Virus record (IMG/VR): IMGVR_UViG_3300021090_000080
Location: 1-31,224 of that record
Source of the DNA: a virus
DNA: 31,224 nt
Direction: 5' to 3' (one strand)
Position numbers and translations under genes: made by a program. This document shows positions 16,801 through 22,620 of the stretch, piece by piece; within the stretch, counting starts at the first letter, position 1, and each line of letters opens with the position of its first letter. The notes under the pieces were generated by a model. It saw only the letters and a program-made list of their open reading frames with translations. It searched no databases and was not told the DNA's origin.

Positions 16801-17851
16801 AACCATTAGTCAGCTTACTGGTAATGCGCGTATTCCGCTCATGCAGACAATGTATGAGCTCCCGCCAGAATTTCAGCAGTCTGGCTCTGCCAAACTATAT
16901 GTTGGTTATCTGCCAGATGGCTTCGTAGCTGGAGCTACCTTGTACGTTTCCCCAGATGGTACAACGTATGCGCCAGTGCTGGACACACAGCCCTATCCTA
17001 TTGCGGGAGTTCTCCAGTCGGATTTGCCTAACAATGGAGAGACTGCGGTCAATGTACAAGTTGCATTGTTCCCTGCATCCCACGATCCTGCATCATTGGC
17101 ATTCAGTTTTGATGCCACGCTTGATGAAGTGACACCAGCAGCCCGCGCCATTGGCCTTGGCCTAATGTGGGCTGGCAGTGAGATGCTTGCTTATGAGAGC
17201 GTTACACTGCTGAGCCAGAACACATATCGTTTGGGCAAAGTCTATCGTGGCTGGGGTGGCACATACTTCCATGCTCATAACTCGGGGGACTATTGGCATA
17301 AGCATGGTGGTGGCATATTCGCGCAGGCATTCAATGAGGACCAAATTGGCCGCACCATATATTACAAAGTGGTGCCATATAATCTTCTTGGATATCACGC
17401 AGACATTTCATCAATTGATGCCGGCACATATGTTGTCCAAGGGATTGTGTATAAGCCGCGCCCGCCAAGTACCCCGTTTTGGGTATGGAGCGGATATGAG
17501 TACAGAGGGACACGGGTTGCTCAAGTCAATTCAGAAATTGACATTGAGGTTAAGTGGCACGATGTCGCTGGAAAGACTGGTTTTGGCTTTGGTGGCTATG
17601 GTGGGACTCAGCACTATGGAAACTTTGCGGCTGATCCAGCCTCCAAAGAATGGCACATCAATGTTGTGGGTTCTGGCGGAAATACAGTCAGATCAATGCA
17701 CATTGGTTCGCCATATTTCACTTATTCCAATTCCATGAATATTGCCGACAACGGCGCATGGCGCGGAATATTGGGATTCACTATTGCAGGCCACAATGCA
17801 TTCGGTCACACGCCCGTGACTGAAGTCCTGTCACTGGAGTTGTTCCAATGA
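13865..17851 (+). CDS. Tail hub / tip attachment protein (J-like) with large inserted region
   Basis: A 1328-residue tail hub. Residues 5-42 are a Gly/Ala-zipper (GGAAAGAVAGGFVG, then LFGKK), probably a membrane-interacting segment. Then comes a RGVTIPVLFGTNKVS piece, typical of tail hub starts. Residues about 700-1060 resemble the Phage-tail_3/J hub core: REILAHPVFGIGFAYADID, an LDTIELLLAVYGGFLA helix, DTFNKVLVNFIDRNLDYQQ and LEPGDLITLV. Residues about 270-700 are a long beta-rich insertion with many aromatic and Gly residues and no recognisable family. The last ~270 residues are beta-rich tail-end strands. Hand counts of two lines in the insertion gave 40-43% GC against 53% for a line in the capsid gene, consistent with separate origin. 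Start overlaps the peptidase stop by 8 nt, and its own stop overlaps the next start. Receptor contact by the insertion is inferred. Confidence 0.85.
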   Translation: MGEFAGPLGGAAAGAVAGGFVGMPQLGAAVGWLVGSWLFGKKTQEQNQIIDPGAEEMPRFNQALRGVTIPVLFGTNKVSSQIVWQNNFQTLRQETSSQPAGAAKGGGSGMGAKGGAGSGSTTVAYTYKWDLIYHFGMVPEAYTLYGGWVGTQRLSSDTILKLTGSIIGESFGLVPPSGNAEKASLHFTEGVFFGGSSNVDEFWTHLTSVVGFNVGWPHTAWIGFKELELGSHPNVPQLFVEIGPGGAEITPISDFLWAIDELDPLTEWQHAGFTKYQMTLGWVNSGTLSTVVVRIIDFQGVQRQAYTVQQIIDIVNPNISSIIDTGSVNLSIGAWSVLMGGKYSVCKIHSVIGISEVLHICVFQNESDGGLTYIGHGYYERGSTFVPYLTDGFITHGGAMDEDAPLYLFGGNGIGGVARAFACLPSITNLISGSFNHLGSSGTFGAREFPHVLYAPSSKLDYLGSHSSNGNYSFIRNTRIGFVLPTYTISLTLVARDYYYVYVSKPTRDQHSASGALKVPFIVDNYAAYPNGFIFRLPVGPADGQGYTSIEHTISGVNKFISISISDSDIVVVNDKFNDRTGNADEIPFDDEGEDVQGNVNAALGYFEYFAAVEALPQGGFLIFFNKYDFNLGGASEPNYFTIRAFVWNPVTEQSREYAQGSGSVFLPSDFGDSSSTSDYDMMSMVLRSGEYVYIGGWTGIGLSAESKGSPWLSQFGTFNLSGGVDIPPPAIIREILAHPVFGIGFAYADIDETSYQFAFQFCEANNYLVSTQYRREQGSLDTIELLLAVYGGFLAITTEGTVKFGVQQYQSTPVRTIDNNHLLIDKVGEPPVSISKGAPQDTFNKVLVNFIDRNLDYQQNQVEDADEVDQDVTGIRKKEFPPQFVMAENTARTIALRALINNLYARDIYSFMLGPKDQDLEPGDLITLVDSYSTLNTQCRITRWEEKRKQRFEVKAVQELAYVSSLQVSSGFDSTSQSTISQLTGNARIPLMQTMYELPPEFQQSGSAKLYVGYLPDGFVAGATLYVSPDGTTYAPVLDTQPYPIAGVLQSDLPNNGETAVNVQVALFPASHDPASLAFSFDATLDEVTPAARAIGLGLMWAGSEMLAYESVTLLSQNTYRLGKVYRGWGGTYFHAHNSGDYWHKHGGGIFAQAFNEDQIGRTIYYKVVPYNLLGYHADISSIDAGTYVVQGIVYKPRPPSTPFWVWSGYEYRGTRVAQVNSEIDIEVKWHDVAGKTGFGFGGYGGTQHYGNFAADPASKEWHINVVGSGGNTVRSMHIGSPYFTYSNSMNIADNGAWRGILGFTIAGHNAFGHTPVTEVLSLELFQ

Positions 17852-18684
17852 GCTTCACTAATGATAATGACCTGGAAGTCCAACAGGCCGGTCAAGCCGA
17901 CTGGGACACAGGGCTGAACAGCAATTTCCAAATACTAGAGCGCGGGTTCACATTCCGCGCTTTGGCCGGGATTGCAGTTGCCAGCGCCTCAATCATTTGG
18001 TTGAACAATTCCGGCTATGCGTTCCCATATGATCCGCGTTCGCTTGATCTGAAGCATGCACACGGCATGAGCAGGTTGTCAGTTGGATCAGGAGGCACTG
18101 GCCTTTTTACCCATGTAGGCATAACGCGCAGTCTCAGCGTCGGCTCACTAGTGATGGGCCAGCCTGTGTACGCGTGTCCAGACCCTGCTTCTCTTGGCCT
18201 ACATGTGGCGTCCTACGCTGGCGCTGACTTCCCGGTGGGCGTTGCCCTCGCTCTGAACGCTATTCTGATCAATCCTGGCAAGCGGGAAATCCCAGAGTTG
18301 GTCACCATCGTAACATCTGGTGTTGCCGCAACAGGCGCCAGTTCAGCGTTCAATTTCGCAATACCCATTGGTCATCGTGGCATCATCCGCGATGTAACTA
18401 TCCAGGCCAACAGCGTTAACGTGTTTGACTACAAGCTGTTGCTCCATAGTGGTTCGGCTCGTGTTAGCAGCGAGCGCGTATATGAAACATTGACACGGTC
18501 ATATGGCGCCAGTGGATCGTCAGATGTCGCCTCGTCATACTTCCGCGACGCAGCTGGCTTCCCATTCAAAAATACTGACGTCGCAAGCTGGGCTCTCCTG
18601 TTTGGGCGTGTCGTTATTCAGGGCAACCACTCCGTGACGTCTGGTACGTTCGGCGTGACTGTCATTATGGAAAGGTTCCGCTAA
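17848..18684 (+). CDS. Tail-tip accessory / fibre-associated protein
   Basis: A 278-residue protein I do not recognise. Its start MSFTNDNDLEVQQAGQADWDTGLNSNF is the short segment that often opens proteins binding the hub in phages of this type. A first domain up to about residue 145 is Gly/Ala/Val-rich, and a second from about 150 (VTIVTSGVAATGASSAFNF) is a beta-rich fold. Both look like a non-enzymatic virion structure. Start overlaps the hub stop (ATGA), stop overlaps the next ATG (TAATG). It is probably attached to the tail tip, based on position. Confidence 0.65.
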   Translation: MSFTNDNDLEVQQAGQADWDTGLNSNFQILERGFTFRALAGIAVASASIIWLNNSGYAFPYDPRSLDLKHAHGMSRLSVGSGGTGLFTHVGITRSLSVGSLVMGQPVYACPDPASLGLHVASYAGADFPVGVALALNAILINPGKREIPELVTIVTSGVAATGASSAFNFAIPIGHRGIIRDVTIQANSVNVFDYKLLLHSGSARVSSERVYETLTRSYGASGSSDVASSYFRDAAGFPFKNTDVASWALLFGRVVIQGNHSVTSGTFGVTVIMERFR

Positions 18685-20072
18685 TGACCGATTGGTATGT
18701 AGACAGCGCTGCTGCCGGCGATAACTCTGGAACGTCGGCAGTCAATGCCACTATCAACATTACCAGCCTCTATGCCAGGGTTGGCTCTGGCCCGGTTGCT
18801 GGCGACTTTGTTTGGGTGCGACGCACCCACTTTGAAGACATCCCTGTTTCGGGTGGTACTGTATCTTGGGGCAGCAACTCTGGGCAATTGTCATCAAACA
18901 GCGTCGCAGCATGGAACTGGTTGGTTGGTTGGCCGAACTCACAGGACGTTTTCTTTGATATGCGTCCCACAGCACCGCAGTCAGGGGCGACACCAGACTG
19001 GGACAATGATGCCTCATCACCATATCCTACTATTGTGACGAGCAGCGCAATTACAAACCGGGGTGTAGCTCCGCGTGGCGCGTTCGCAATTTACAATTTC
19101 ACAATGGTTAACAGCGTGAACCTTCAGACACCTGTCTTGGTTGGTAACGATCAAAACAAGGCTGCTTTGGAGAAGGCCAATTGGCAAGTATATGGTCGTA
19201 CCGCGTCTTGGGAAACAGCAGCAGGGGTTGAAATCCCCAATCTTTCTGATGTGACTATCACAACTTCACTAAATACTTTCCTGTTTAGCAGTCGTCCTTT
19301 GAATGCAGGCAAGATTACAATTACTGCTAGTTCAGTTATTCGCAGTTTGTTTTCTGCAACATATGATGTAGAAATCCAACACATTCATAATGATAGTAAT
19401 AGCCTGGGGGCAATTTTTACTTGGAATGGAGGAACCATTCCAAATTATCTTCGCCCACTTCGCATTCGGAGACTTAGTGGCATTAAACCCAATAATGGGT
19501 TCATAACAGGAATTATTGACTTTGATAATGCCAATGTACGCCTCTTTGTTGATGACTTTTATGGAGAGGGGCCACGCATCATTGGGCCAAGCGGTGGGCA
19601 CCAGACCTATCGCACCACATCTGCTCAAGCCAATTATGTTGGTCGTGAAACTTATTGCACTGAAGTAATGTCAGGAGGATCTGACCTTATCTTTGCGCAA
19701 GGCAGGTTGCATAACCATACTCCTGATGCGACTGCTTGGATCAGGGTGAGCTCAGGAACTCCGGTAAGTGTTGCGTGGCCGATATATGGTGTTGGTGCTC
19801 CCAACCCTGATCTTTACCACGGCAAACTGATGTTTCTTACGCACGCATTCAGTGGGCAAGTAACCAATCCACTGATCTGTGGTTCGCGCTATCTGAAATC
19901 TGGCAATGTCAATAGCTGGTCTGGCACTTCACTGACGGCTGGCTCAGCCTATTTCATGGTCCACACTATTACCCCCAGAGAGACTGGGACTATCCAAGCT
20001 CAACTCTACATCCCTGGGTTCAACACAAGATCTGGATACTGGGTGTATCCGGCGCAACCGGACATTGCATAA
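18684..20072 (+). CDS. Tail fibre / tailspike-like protein (beta-helix)
   Basis: A 462-residue protein whose opening (MTDWYVDSAAAGDNSGTS, then ATINITSLYARVGSGPVAGDF) resembles the N-terminal part of right-handed beta-helix proteins, where 'YVD..G.D.nsGTs..pa.Tl..a' is common. The middle (about 190-320) contains many short strands with Asn and Ile/Leu. It has no visible enzyme motif, so a binding or polysaccharide-recognising role is more likely than a certain depolymerase. Two lines in its middle (19261-19380) gave hand counts of 35-38% GC, lower than the neighbours, fitting recent exchange. It begins on the previous stop (TAATG) and ends on the next start (TAATG). Confidence 0.65.
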   Translation: MTDWYVDSAAAGDNSGTSAVNATINITSLYARVGSGPVAGDFVWVRRTHFEDIPVSGGTVSWGSNSGQLSSNSVAAWNWLVGWPNSQDVFFDMRPTAPQSGATPDWDNDASSPYPTIVTSSAITNRGVAPRGAFAIYNFTMVNSVNLQTPVLVGNDQNKAALEKANWQVYGRTASWETAAGVEIPNLSDVTITTSLNTFLFSSRPLNAGKITITASSVIRSLFSATYDVEIQHIHNDSNSLGAIFTWNGGTIPNYLRPLRIRRLSGIKPNNGFITGIIDFDNANVRLFVDDFYGEGPRIIGPSGGHQTYRTTSAQANYVGRETYCTEVMSGGSDLIFAQGRLHNHTPDATAWIRVSSGTPVSVAWPIYGVGAPNPDLYHGKLMFLTHAFSGQVTNPLICGSRYLKSGNVNSWSGTSLTAGSAYFMVHTITPRETGTIQAQLYIPGFNTRSGYWVYPAQPDIA

Positions 20073-20314
20073 TGCCCGTTATCCTTGGCCTATATGGCAT
20101 CCCAACATTTGTTCAGTCAACTGATGTTGACAGTTCATTTTCGTTGGCTTATGGTGGTCCAGGGTTCTATAATGGGAACTCAGCAGCAGTTTCATCAGCT
20201 GGTGGCGGAGGTAGCGTAGTTGAAGCCGTCCGCAATCAAAGAGCATTCCCAGCAATTAATCAGGCGCCAGCAGATTTCCCCAGTATAGTCTTGCGTGAGT
20301 TTCCATATCCCTGA
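20072..20314 (+). CDS. Small Gly/Ser-rich hypothetical tail protein
   Basis: An 80-residue protein with no recognised family. It contains AYGGPGFYNGNSAAVSSAGGGGS in its middle and a Pro-rich end. The start TAATG overlaps the stop of the fibre gene, so it is probably co-translated with it. It lacks a signal peptide or membrane segment. The Gly-rich linker could be a flexible bridge, as in small fibre-attachment or chaperone proteins, but this is context only. Confidence 0.55.
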   Translation: MPVILGLYGIPTFVQSTDVDSSFSLAYGGPGFYNGNSAAVSSAGGGGSVVEAVRNQRAFPAINQAPADFPSIVLREFPYP

Positions 20315-20322
20315 GGTGCGCC

Positions 20323-20565
20323 GTGGAAAAGGCAATCGACAAGATTGTGGATGGGTCACCGATCATAGCTCTGGTACTTGGGCTAGTGATCGTATTCCTC
20401 TGGCGTGAGTTGCAGAAGGCCCGACAAAATCACCTTGATTGCTTGAACAAGATGGTTGAAAACTCTAAGATCGAAGTAACCAATTATTTGGGCTTCAAGG
20501 AAATTCTAACAGATGTTTTGACTGTTGTTCGTTATCTCAAAGAGCACCGTGGAGAAACCAAATGA
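20323..20565 (+). CDS. Single-span membrane protein, holin-like
   Basis: An 80-residue protein starting at GTG (20323) with a GAGGTG site 4 nt upstream. One clear membrane segment lies at about residues 13-27 (SPIIALVLGLVIVFLWR), followed by a long charged helical tail of about 50 residues. N-in or N-out cannot be told. Such a layout occurs in small holins (BhlA-like) and in lysis accessory proteins, and the gene opens a cluster that includes spanins and endolysin. Function as a holin is therefore inferred. The next gene overlaps by 4 nt (ATGA). Confidence 0.6.
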   Translation: MEKAIDKIVDGSPIIALVLGLVIVFLWRELQKARQNHLDCLNKMVENSKIEVTNYLGFKEILTDVLTVVRYLKEHRGETK

Positions 20566-20813
20566 GCTATGGATTTTGGCGCTTCTGGGGTAACAGCAAG
20601 ATAATCAGAGCAATGGAAGAAGCAGCCCTCAAGACAGCTGCTTTCGCTGAGGAACACGGCAAGGTACTATCTCGGGATATTGGTCAAGTTCATAAGGCCC
20701 TGAATGATGAGGTCCAGGAGTTGTGTCATGACAAGAATGCTGATGGCGTTTGTGATGTCTGTGGCGCTAAGCGGAATGGCCATTGCCCACGGAGAATACG
20801 CATGGATCAATAA
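20562..20813 (+). CDS. Small protein with a C-terminal Cys-rich, EF-hand-like loop
   Basis: An 83-residue protein with a helical N-terminal two-thirds and a C-terminal CHDKNADGVCDVCGAK block (residues about 55-70). The DKNADGVCD piece looks like a short Asp-rich metal loop, and the four Cys with His resemble a zinc knuckle; similar short blocks occur in unrelated bacterial proteins. The role is unknown. It starts by ATGA overlap, and its C-terminal 86 nt overlap the signal-peptide region of the next gene in another frame. No signal peptide of its own is visible. Confidence 0.6.
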   Translation: MSYGFWRFWGNSKIIRAMEEAALKTAAFAEEHGKVLSRDIGQVHKALNDEVQELCHDKNADGVCDVCGAKRNGHCPRRIRMDQ

Positions 20814-21063
20814 GGGCGGATATAGAGGGCCTGACGGCTCGCTGTGCTGCGGCAAAGATGACTGCCAACCTTTGCAGGCTCCACAAGAGGTGGATGAAGC
20901 GCCCAACGGATACACCCTGCGCTTCAAATCAATGTTCGACCAACAAGACTATCAATTTCTTGTTCCACACGAACACACCCAGGATAGTGAAGATGGCAAG
21001 TACTGGGCATGCATTGCTGGCGGGAAGGTGCGATGCTTCTTTTCGCCCAAAGGGAGAATGTGA
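20728..21063 (+). CDS. Exported Cys-rich small protein
   Basis: A 111-residue protein with a good signal peptide (MTRMLMAFVMSVALSGMAIA, cleavage likely after residue 20). The mature part contains GSLCCGKDDCQPL and WACIAGGKVRCFF, five Cys in all, and a VPHEHTQDS segment. The CCGxxDC arrangement is seen in small periplasmic proteins of Rhizobiales and relatives. I chose the ATG at 20728 because AGGAG lies 7 nt before it; an ATG 24 nt further upstream in frame lacks this site. It overlaps the previous gene and joins the i-spanin by TGATG. The function is unknown; its position in the lysis cassette suggests an envelope role during lysis. Confidence 0.7.
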   Translation: MTRMLMAFVMSVALSGMAIAHGEYAWINKGGYRGPDGSLCCGKDDCQPLQAPQEVDEAPNGYTLRFKSMFDQQDYQFLVPHEHTQDSEDGKYWACIAGGKVRCFFSPKGRM

Positions 21064-21392
21064 TGTTACCTGACATTTTTGGGCTCGGCAAGGCGATCAG
21101 TACCGGGATCATAGTCGCGGCCCTGGCTGGTTCAGCAGTCGCTGTGTACTCTTACTGGGATGATCAGGTTGGTGACAAGCGTGAATCACAATTGCGTCAG
21201 AAGGCGCTTGAGGACAGATTGAAAGGGATACGCGATGCCAATGAACGTGAGAAGCAACGCAAGGCACTACCAGCCTTCGCCAAGGTCTGGTGCGCAGTGG
21301 ATGGTTCTGGGTCTGATTGCTGCAAACCTGATGCTGTCAGCTTGCCAAGGTGCACCCACGACCCAGCTTCCGATCTACCGCGACCCAATTAA
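21063..21392 (+). CDS. Inner-membrane spanin (Rz-like)
   Basis: A 109-residue protein with one N-terminal membrane segment (residues about 11-30, STGIIVAALAGSAVAVYSYW) and a charged helical region that looks like coiled coil (QLRQKALEDRLKGIRDANER). That is the layout of type II inner-membrane spanins. It has four Cys near the C-terminus (CAVDGSGSDCC and LPRC). The start at 21063 has GGGAGA about 5 nt upstream; a longer in-frame start is less well supported. A lipoprotein gene in another frame overlaps its 3' half, as in Rz/Rz1 pairs. The pair would fuse inner and outer membranes in the last step of lysis. Confidence 0.75.
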   Translation: MLPDIFGLGKAISTGIIVAALAGSAVAVYSYWDDQVGDKRESQLRQKALEDRLKGIRDANEREKQRKALPAFAKVWCAVDGSGSDCCKPDAVSLPRCTHDPASDLPRPN

Positions 21393-21543
21393 CTGCGACA
21401 CATACAAGTCGCATAACTGGAGTAAGGAAGCTGCACTCATCCAACTCCAGAAGGGTTCATCCGTGTTGGATGATCATAACACGAATGAAGCGAACGCTCA
21501 TGAGTGCAAACTCGATCCCAACAGACAAGGTGGACCAAGATGA
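21235..21543 (+). CDS. Outer-membrane spanin lipoprotein (Rz1-like)
   Basis: A 102-residue lipoprotein encoded in another frame inside and beyond the i-spanin gene (overlap about 158 nt). An Arg-containing n-region precedes a hydrophobic MVLGLIAANLM, then the lipobox LSAC with Cys37. The mature protein would be about 66 residues with Pro near its start, as in Rz1-type o-spanins. AAGGGA at 21223-21228 lies 6 nt before the chosen ATG; a shorter start at 21301 has no ribosome site but would leave a more compact signal peptide. Its stop overlaps the next small gene (ATGA). It should interact with the i-spanin across the periplasm. Confidence 0.75.
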   Translation: MPMNVRSNARHYQPSPRSGAQWMVLGLIAANLMLSACQGAPTTQLPIYRDPINCDTYKSHNWSKEAALIQLQKGSSVLDDHNTNEANAHECKLDPNRQGGPR

Positions 21544-21668
21544 ATGACGTTCCTACGACCAAGAACCAGTGGACTGCATGGCTTCTCCGGCAAATCCTCC
21601 CGCTTCTCATTGGCGGCATCGCCGGATACTTCATCGGCAGGGCCACAGGAGCGATTTTGGGCTTCTGA
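21540..21668 (+). CDS. 42-residue glycine-zipper membrane peptide
   Basis: A short gene starting in ATGA overlap with the o-spanin stop, with AAGGTGG (21527-21533) 6 nt before the ATG. The product has one hydrophobic helix (about residues 19-42). Glycines fall at 25, 29, 33, 37 and 41, exactly every four residues, a glycine-zipper pattern that favours helix packing in membranes. An Arg at 34 sits in the middle. The N-terminus is polar and holds two Trp. It may be a holin, antiholin or pore-forming partner. Overlap, ribosome site and a hydrophobic helix of normal length make it likely to be expressed. Confidence 0.6.
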   Translation: MNDVPTTKNQWTAWLLRQILPLLIGGIAGYFIGRATGAILGF

Positions 21669-21683
21669 GCAGAATACAGACCA

Positions 21684-21722
21684 ATAGGGAGGCTCGGGAC
21701 ACACACACCAGAGCCTCCCTAT
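21684..21722. other. 12-bp perfect hairpin between lysis genes
   Basis: ATAGGGAGGCTC (21684-21695) pairs perfectly with GAGCCTCCCTAT (21711-21722) across a 15-nt loop containing ACACACACAC. There is no T run after it, so it is not a typical intrinsic terminator. It lies 16 nt after the stop of the small membrane gene and 48 nt before the endolysin ATG. Possible roles are RNA processing, a rho-dependent or weak terminator, or a barrier against exonuclease. Confidence 0.7.
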
Positions 21723-21754
21723 ACAATCCTGTGTTAGACCCTTGCCTGTGTGTC

Positions 21755-21769
21755 TAGGAGCTTCTCCTA
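21755..21769 (+). promoter_or_regulatory. Hairpin holding the endolysin ribosome site
   Basis: The likely ribosome binding site AGGAG (21756-21760) of the endolysin is part of a 6-bp stem TAGGAG/CTCCTA (21755-21760 with 21764-21769) with a 3-nt loop. The ATG follows at 21771. In the folded state the site would be hidden, keeping endolysin translation low until ribosomes or another factor opens it. Whether the stem is stable in the cell is not known. Confidence 0.5.
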
Positions 21770-21770
21770 C

Positions 21771-22301
21771 ATGGATACACACATTCAGGCGATAATCGAC
21801 CGGACGATTGAGCGAGAAAGTGGGTTTGTGAACCATCCTTCCGATCCAGGCGGCGCCACCAAGTACGGGATCACCTTCGCTACCCTCCAAGAGTTTCGCG
21901 GACGCCCCATCACCAATCTTGGTGTAATGAATCTCACCATTGATGAAGCCCGCATTATCTACCACCAACGCTATTGGATGCGAGGCAACCTGGACCTGGT
22001 GCCTCGATCATTCCAAGACTTTGTCTTTGACTTCTTCATTAACGCCAAGGATGCCATCAAGTGCGTCCAGAGAACCTGGGGCGCCAAACCTGATGGTTCT
22101 ATTGGGCAGGCCTCAGCCGGTGCTGCCAATCGCTTCTTGTTGACGCACGGCCCCGGTACAGGGCTCAACAAAATGGTGGATGATCGTATTCGCCACTACA
22201 TACAATTTGTAGTGGATCGGCAGAAGAATGTTGATTTCATCCACGGTTGGTTCAATCGTTCGGTCAAGTTCTACAGTCATAACGGCTATGTAGCACCTTG
22301 A
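21771..22301 (+). CDS. Endolysin, GH108-type muramidase with PG_binding_3 domain
   Basis: A 176-residue endolysin. The N-terminal part has the GH108 pattern: catalytic Glu E16 in ERESGFVNHPSDPGGATKYG, where 'E..G...P.DPGG.T..GIT' is characteristic. The C-terminal part (about 95-176) resembles PG_binding_3, with the FFINAKDAIKCVQRTWG and FLLTHGPGTGLN regions. It cleaves the glycan backbone of peptidoglycan. No signal peptide is visible, so a holin or pinhole system is needed for release. I chose ATG 21771 over an in-frame GTG at 21750 because AGGAG lies 10 nt upstream; that site is within a hairpin (separate entry). It is followed by the long non-coding region. Confidence 0.9.
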   Translation: MDTHIQAIIDRTIERESGFVNHPSDPGGATKYGITFATLQEFRGRPITNLGVMNLTIDEARIIYHQRYWMRGNLDLVPRSFQDFVFDFFINAKDAIKCVQRTWGAKPDGSIGQASAGAANRFLLTHGPGTGLNKMVDDRIRHYIQFVVDRQKNVDFIHGWFNRSVKFYSHNGYVAP

Positions 22302-22531
22302 CGTAACGTTGCGTTACGTTAAAGTTCATCCTCCGTTACGTCTGCTAACCAATTGAGAACCGGGGCGAAATCACTCATGAAGACCCCACGTAACCGCGTA
22401 ACGGACGCGCGAGAGCGAATTGAATTACAATATTCTTTTCGCGGTACAAGGCGTTACCAGTTACGTTAGCATGTAAGCAGTTGGTATCGTTCGCGAAAAC
22501 ACGTAACGCCTGAGCGTTACGCCCCGTTACG
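22301..22531. repeat. CGTTAC-type motif array in the long non-coding region
   Basis: The non-coding stretch 22302-22620 is the only gap longer than 300 bases. Within 22301-22531 about ten copies of CGTTAC or its complement GTAACG occur (one is the variant AGTTACG), in both orientations and irregularly spaced: near 22302, 22312, 22334, 22389, 22397, 22452, 22460, 22502, 22515 and 22525. Two pairs form perfect inverted repeats: ACGTAACG-TTG-CGTTACGT (22301-22319) and CGTAACGC-CTGA-GCGTTACG (22502-22521). The central part (about 22415-22440) is AT-rich. The layout suggests a replication origin with iterons or a cluster of regulator sites just before the helicase gene. No gene of convincing quality lies in the gap; a 30-codon frame at 22377 has no ribosome site. 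Confidence 0.75.
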
Positions 22532-22620
22532 ATCCACTAATCAATTCGGGTCAATATAGCCTCTCGCGCGCATATACTACCCAGGCTAGGCTCTCTGGTC
22601 CCTGCTAAGGAATGACGGGC

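Noticed and set aside
20783-21073. Third reading frame across the exported Cys-rich protein
   Set aside because: It lacks a ribosome site and shows no signal or domain, while the chosen frame has a good signal peptide.
21750-22301. GTG start at 21750 for the endolysin
   Set aside because: No ribosome site precedes it, and family proteins start near MDTHIQ at 21771.
22377-22469. 30-codon frame in the long non-coding region
   Set aside because: No ribosome site and it runs through the repeated motifs; its apparent codons are explained by the array.
22301-22531. CRISPR array
   Set aside because: Motifs are only 6-8 bases long, in both orientations and irregularly spaced, unlike direct repeats of 24-40 bases with even spacers.
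22550-22578. Promoter with -10-like TATACT at 22573-22578
   Set aside because: No convincing -35 at 16-18 nt upstream; kept only as a weak possibility for helicase transcription.
22302-22620. tRNA gene in the long non-coding region
   Set aside because: No cloverleaf arms, T-loop GGTTCRA pattern or CCA end could be found.
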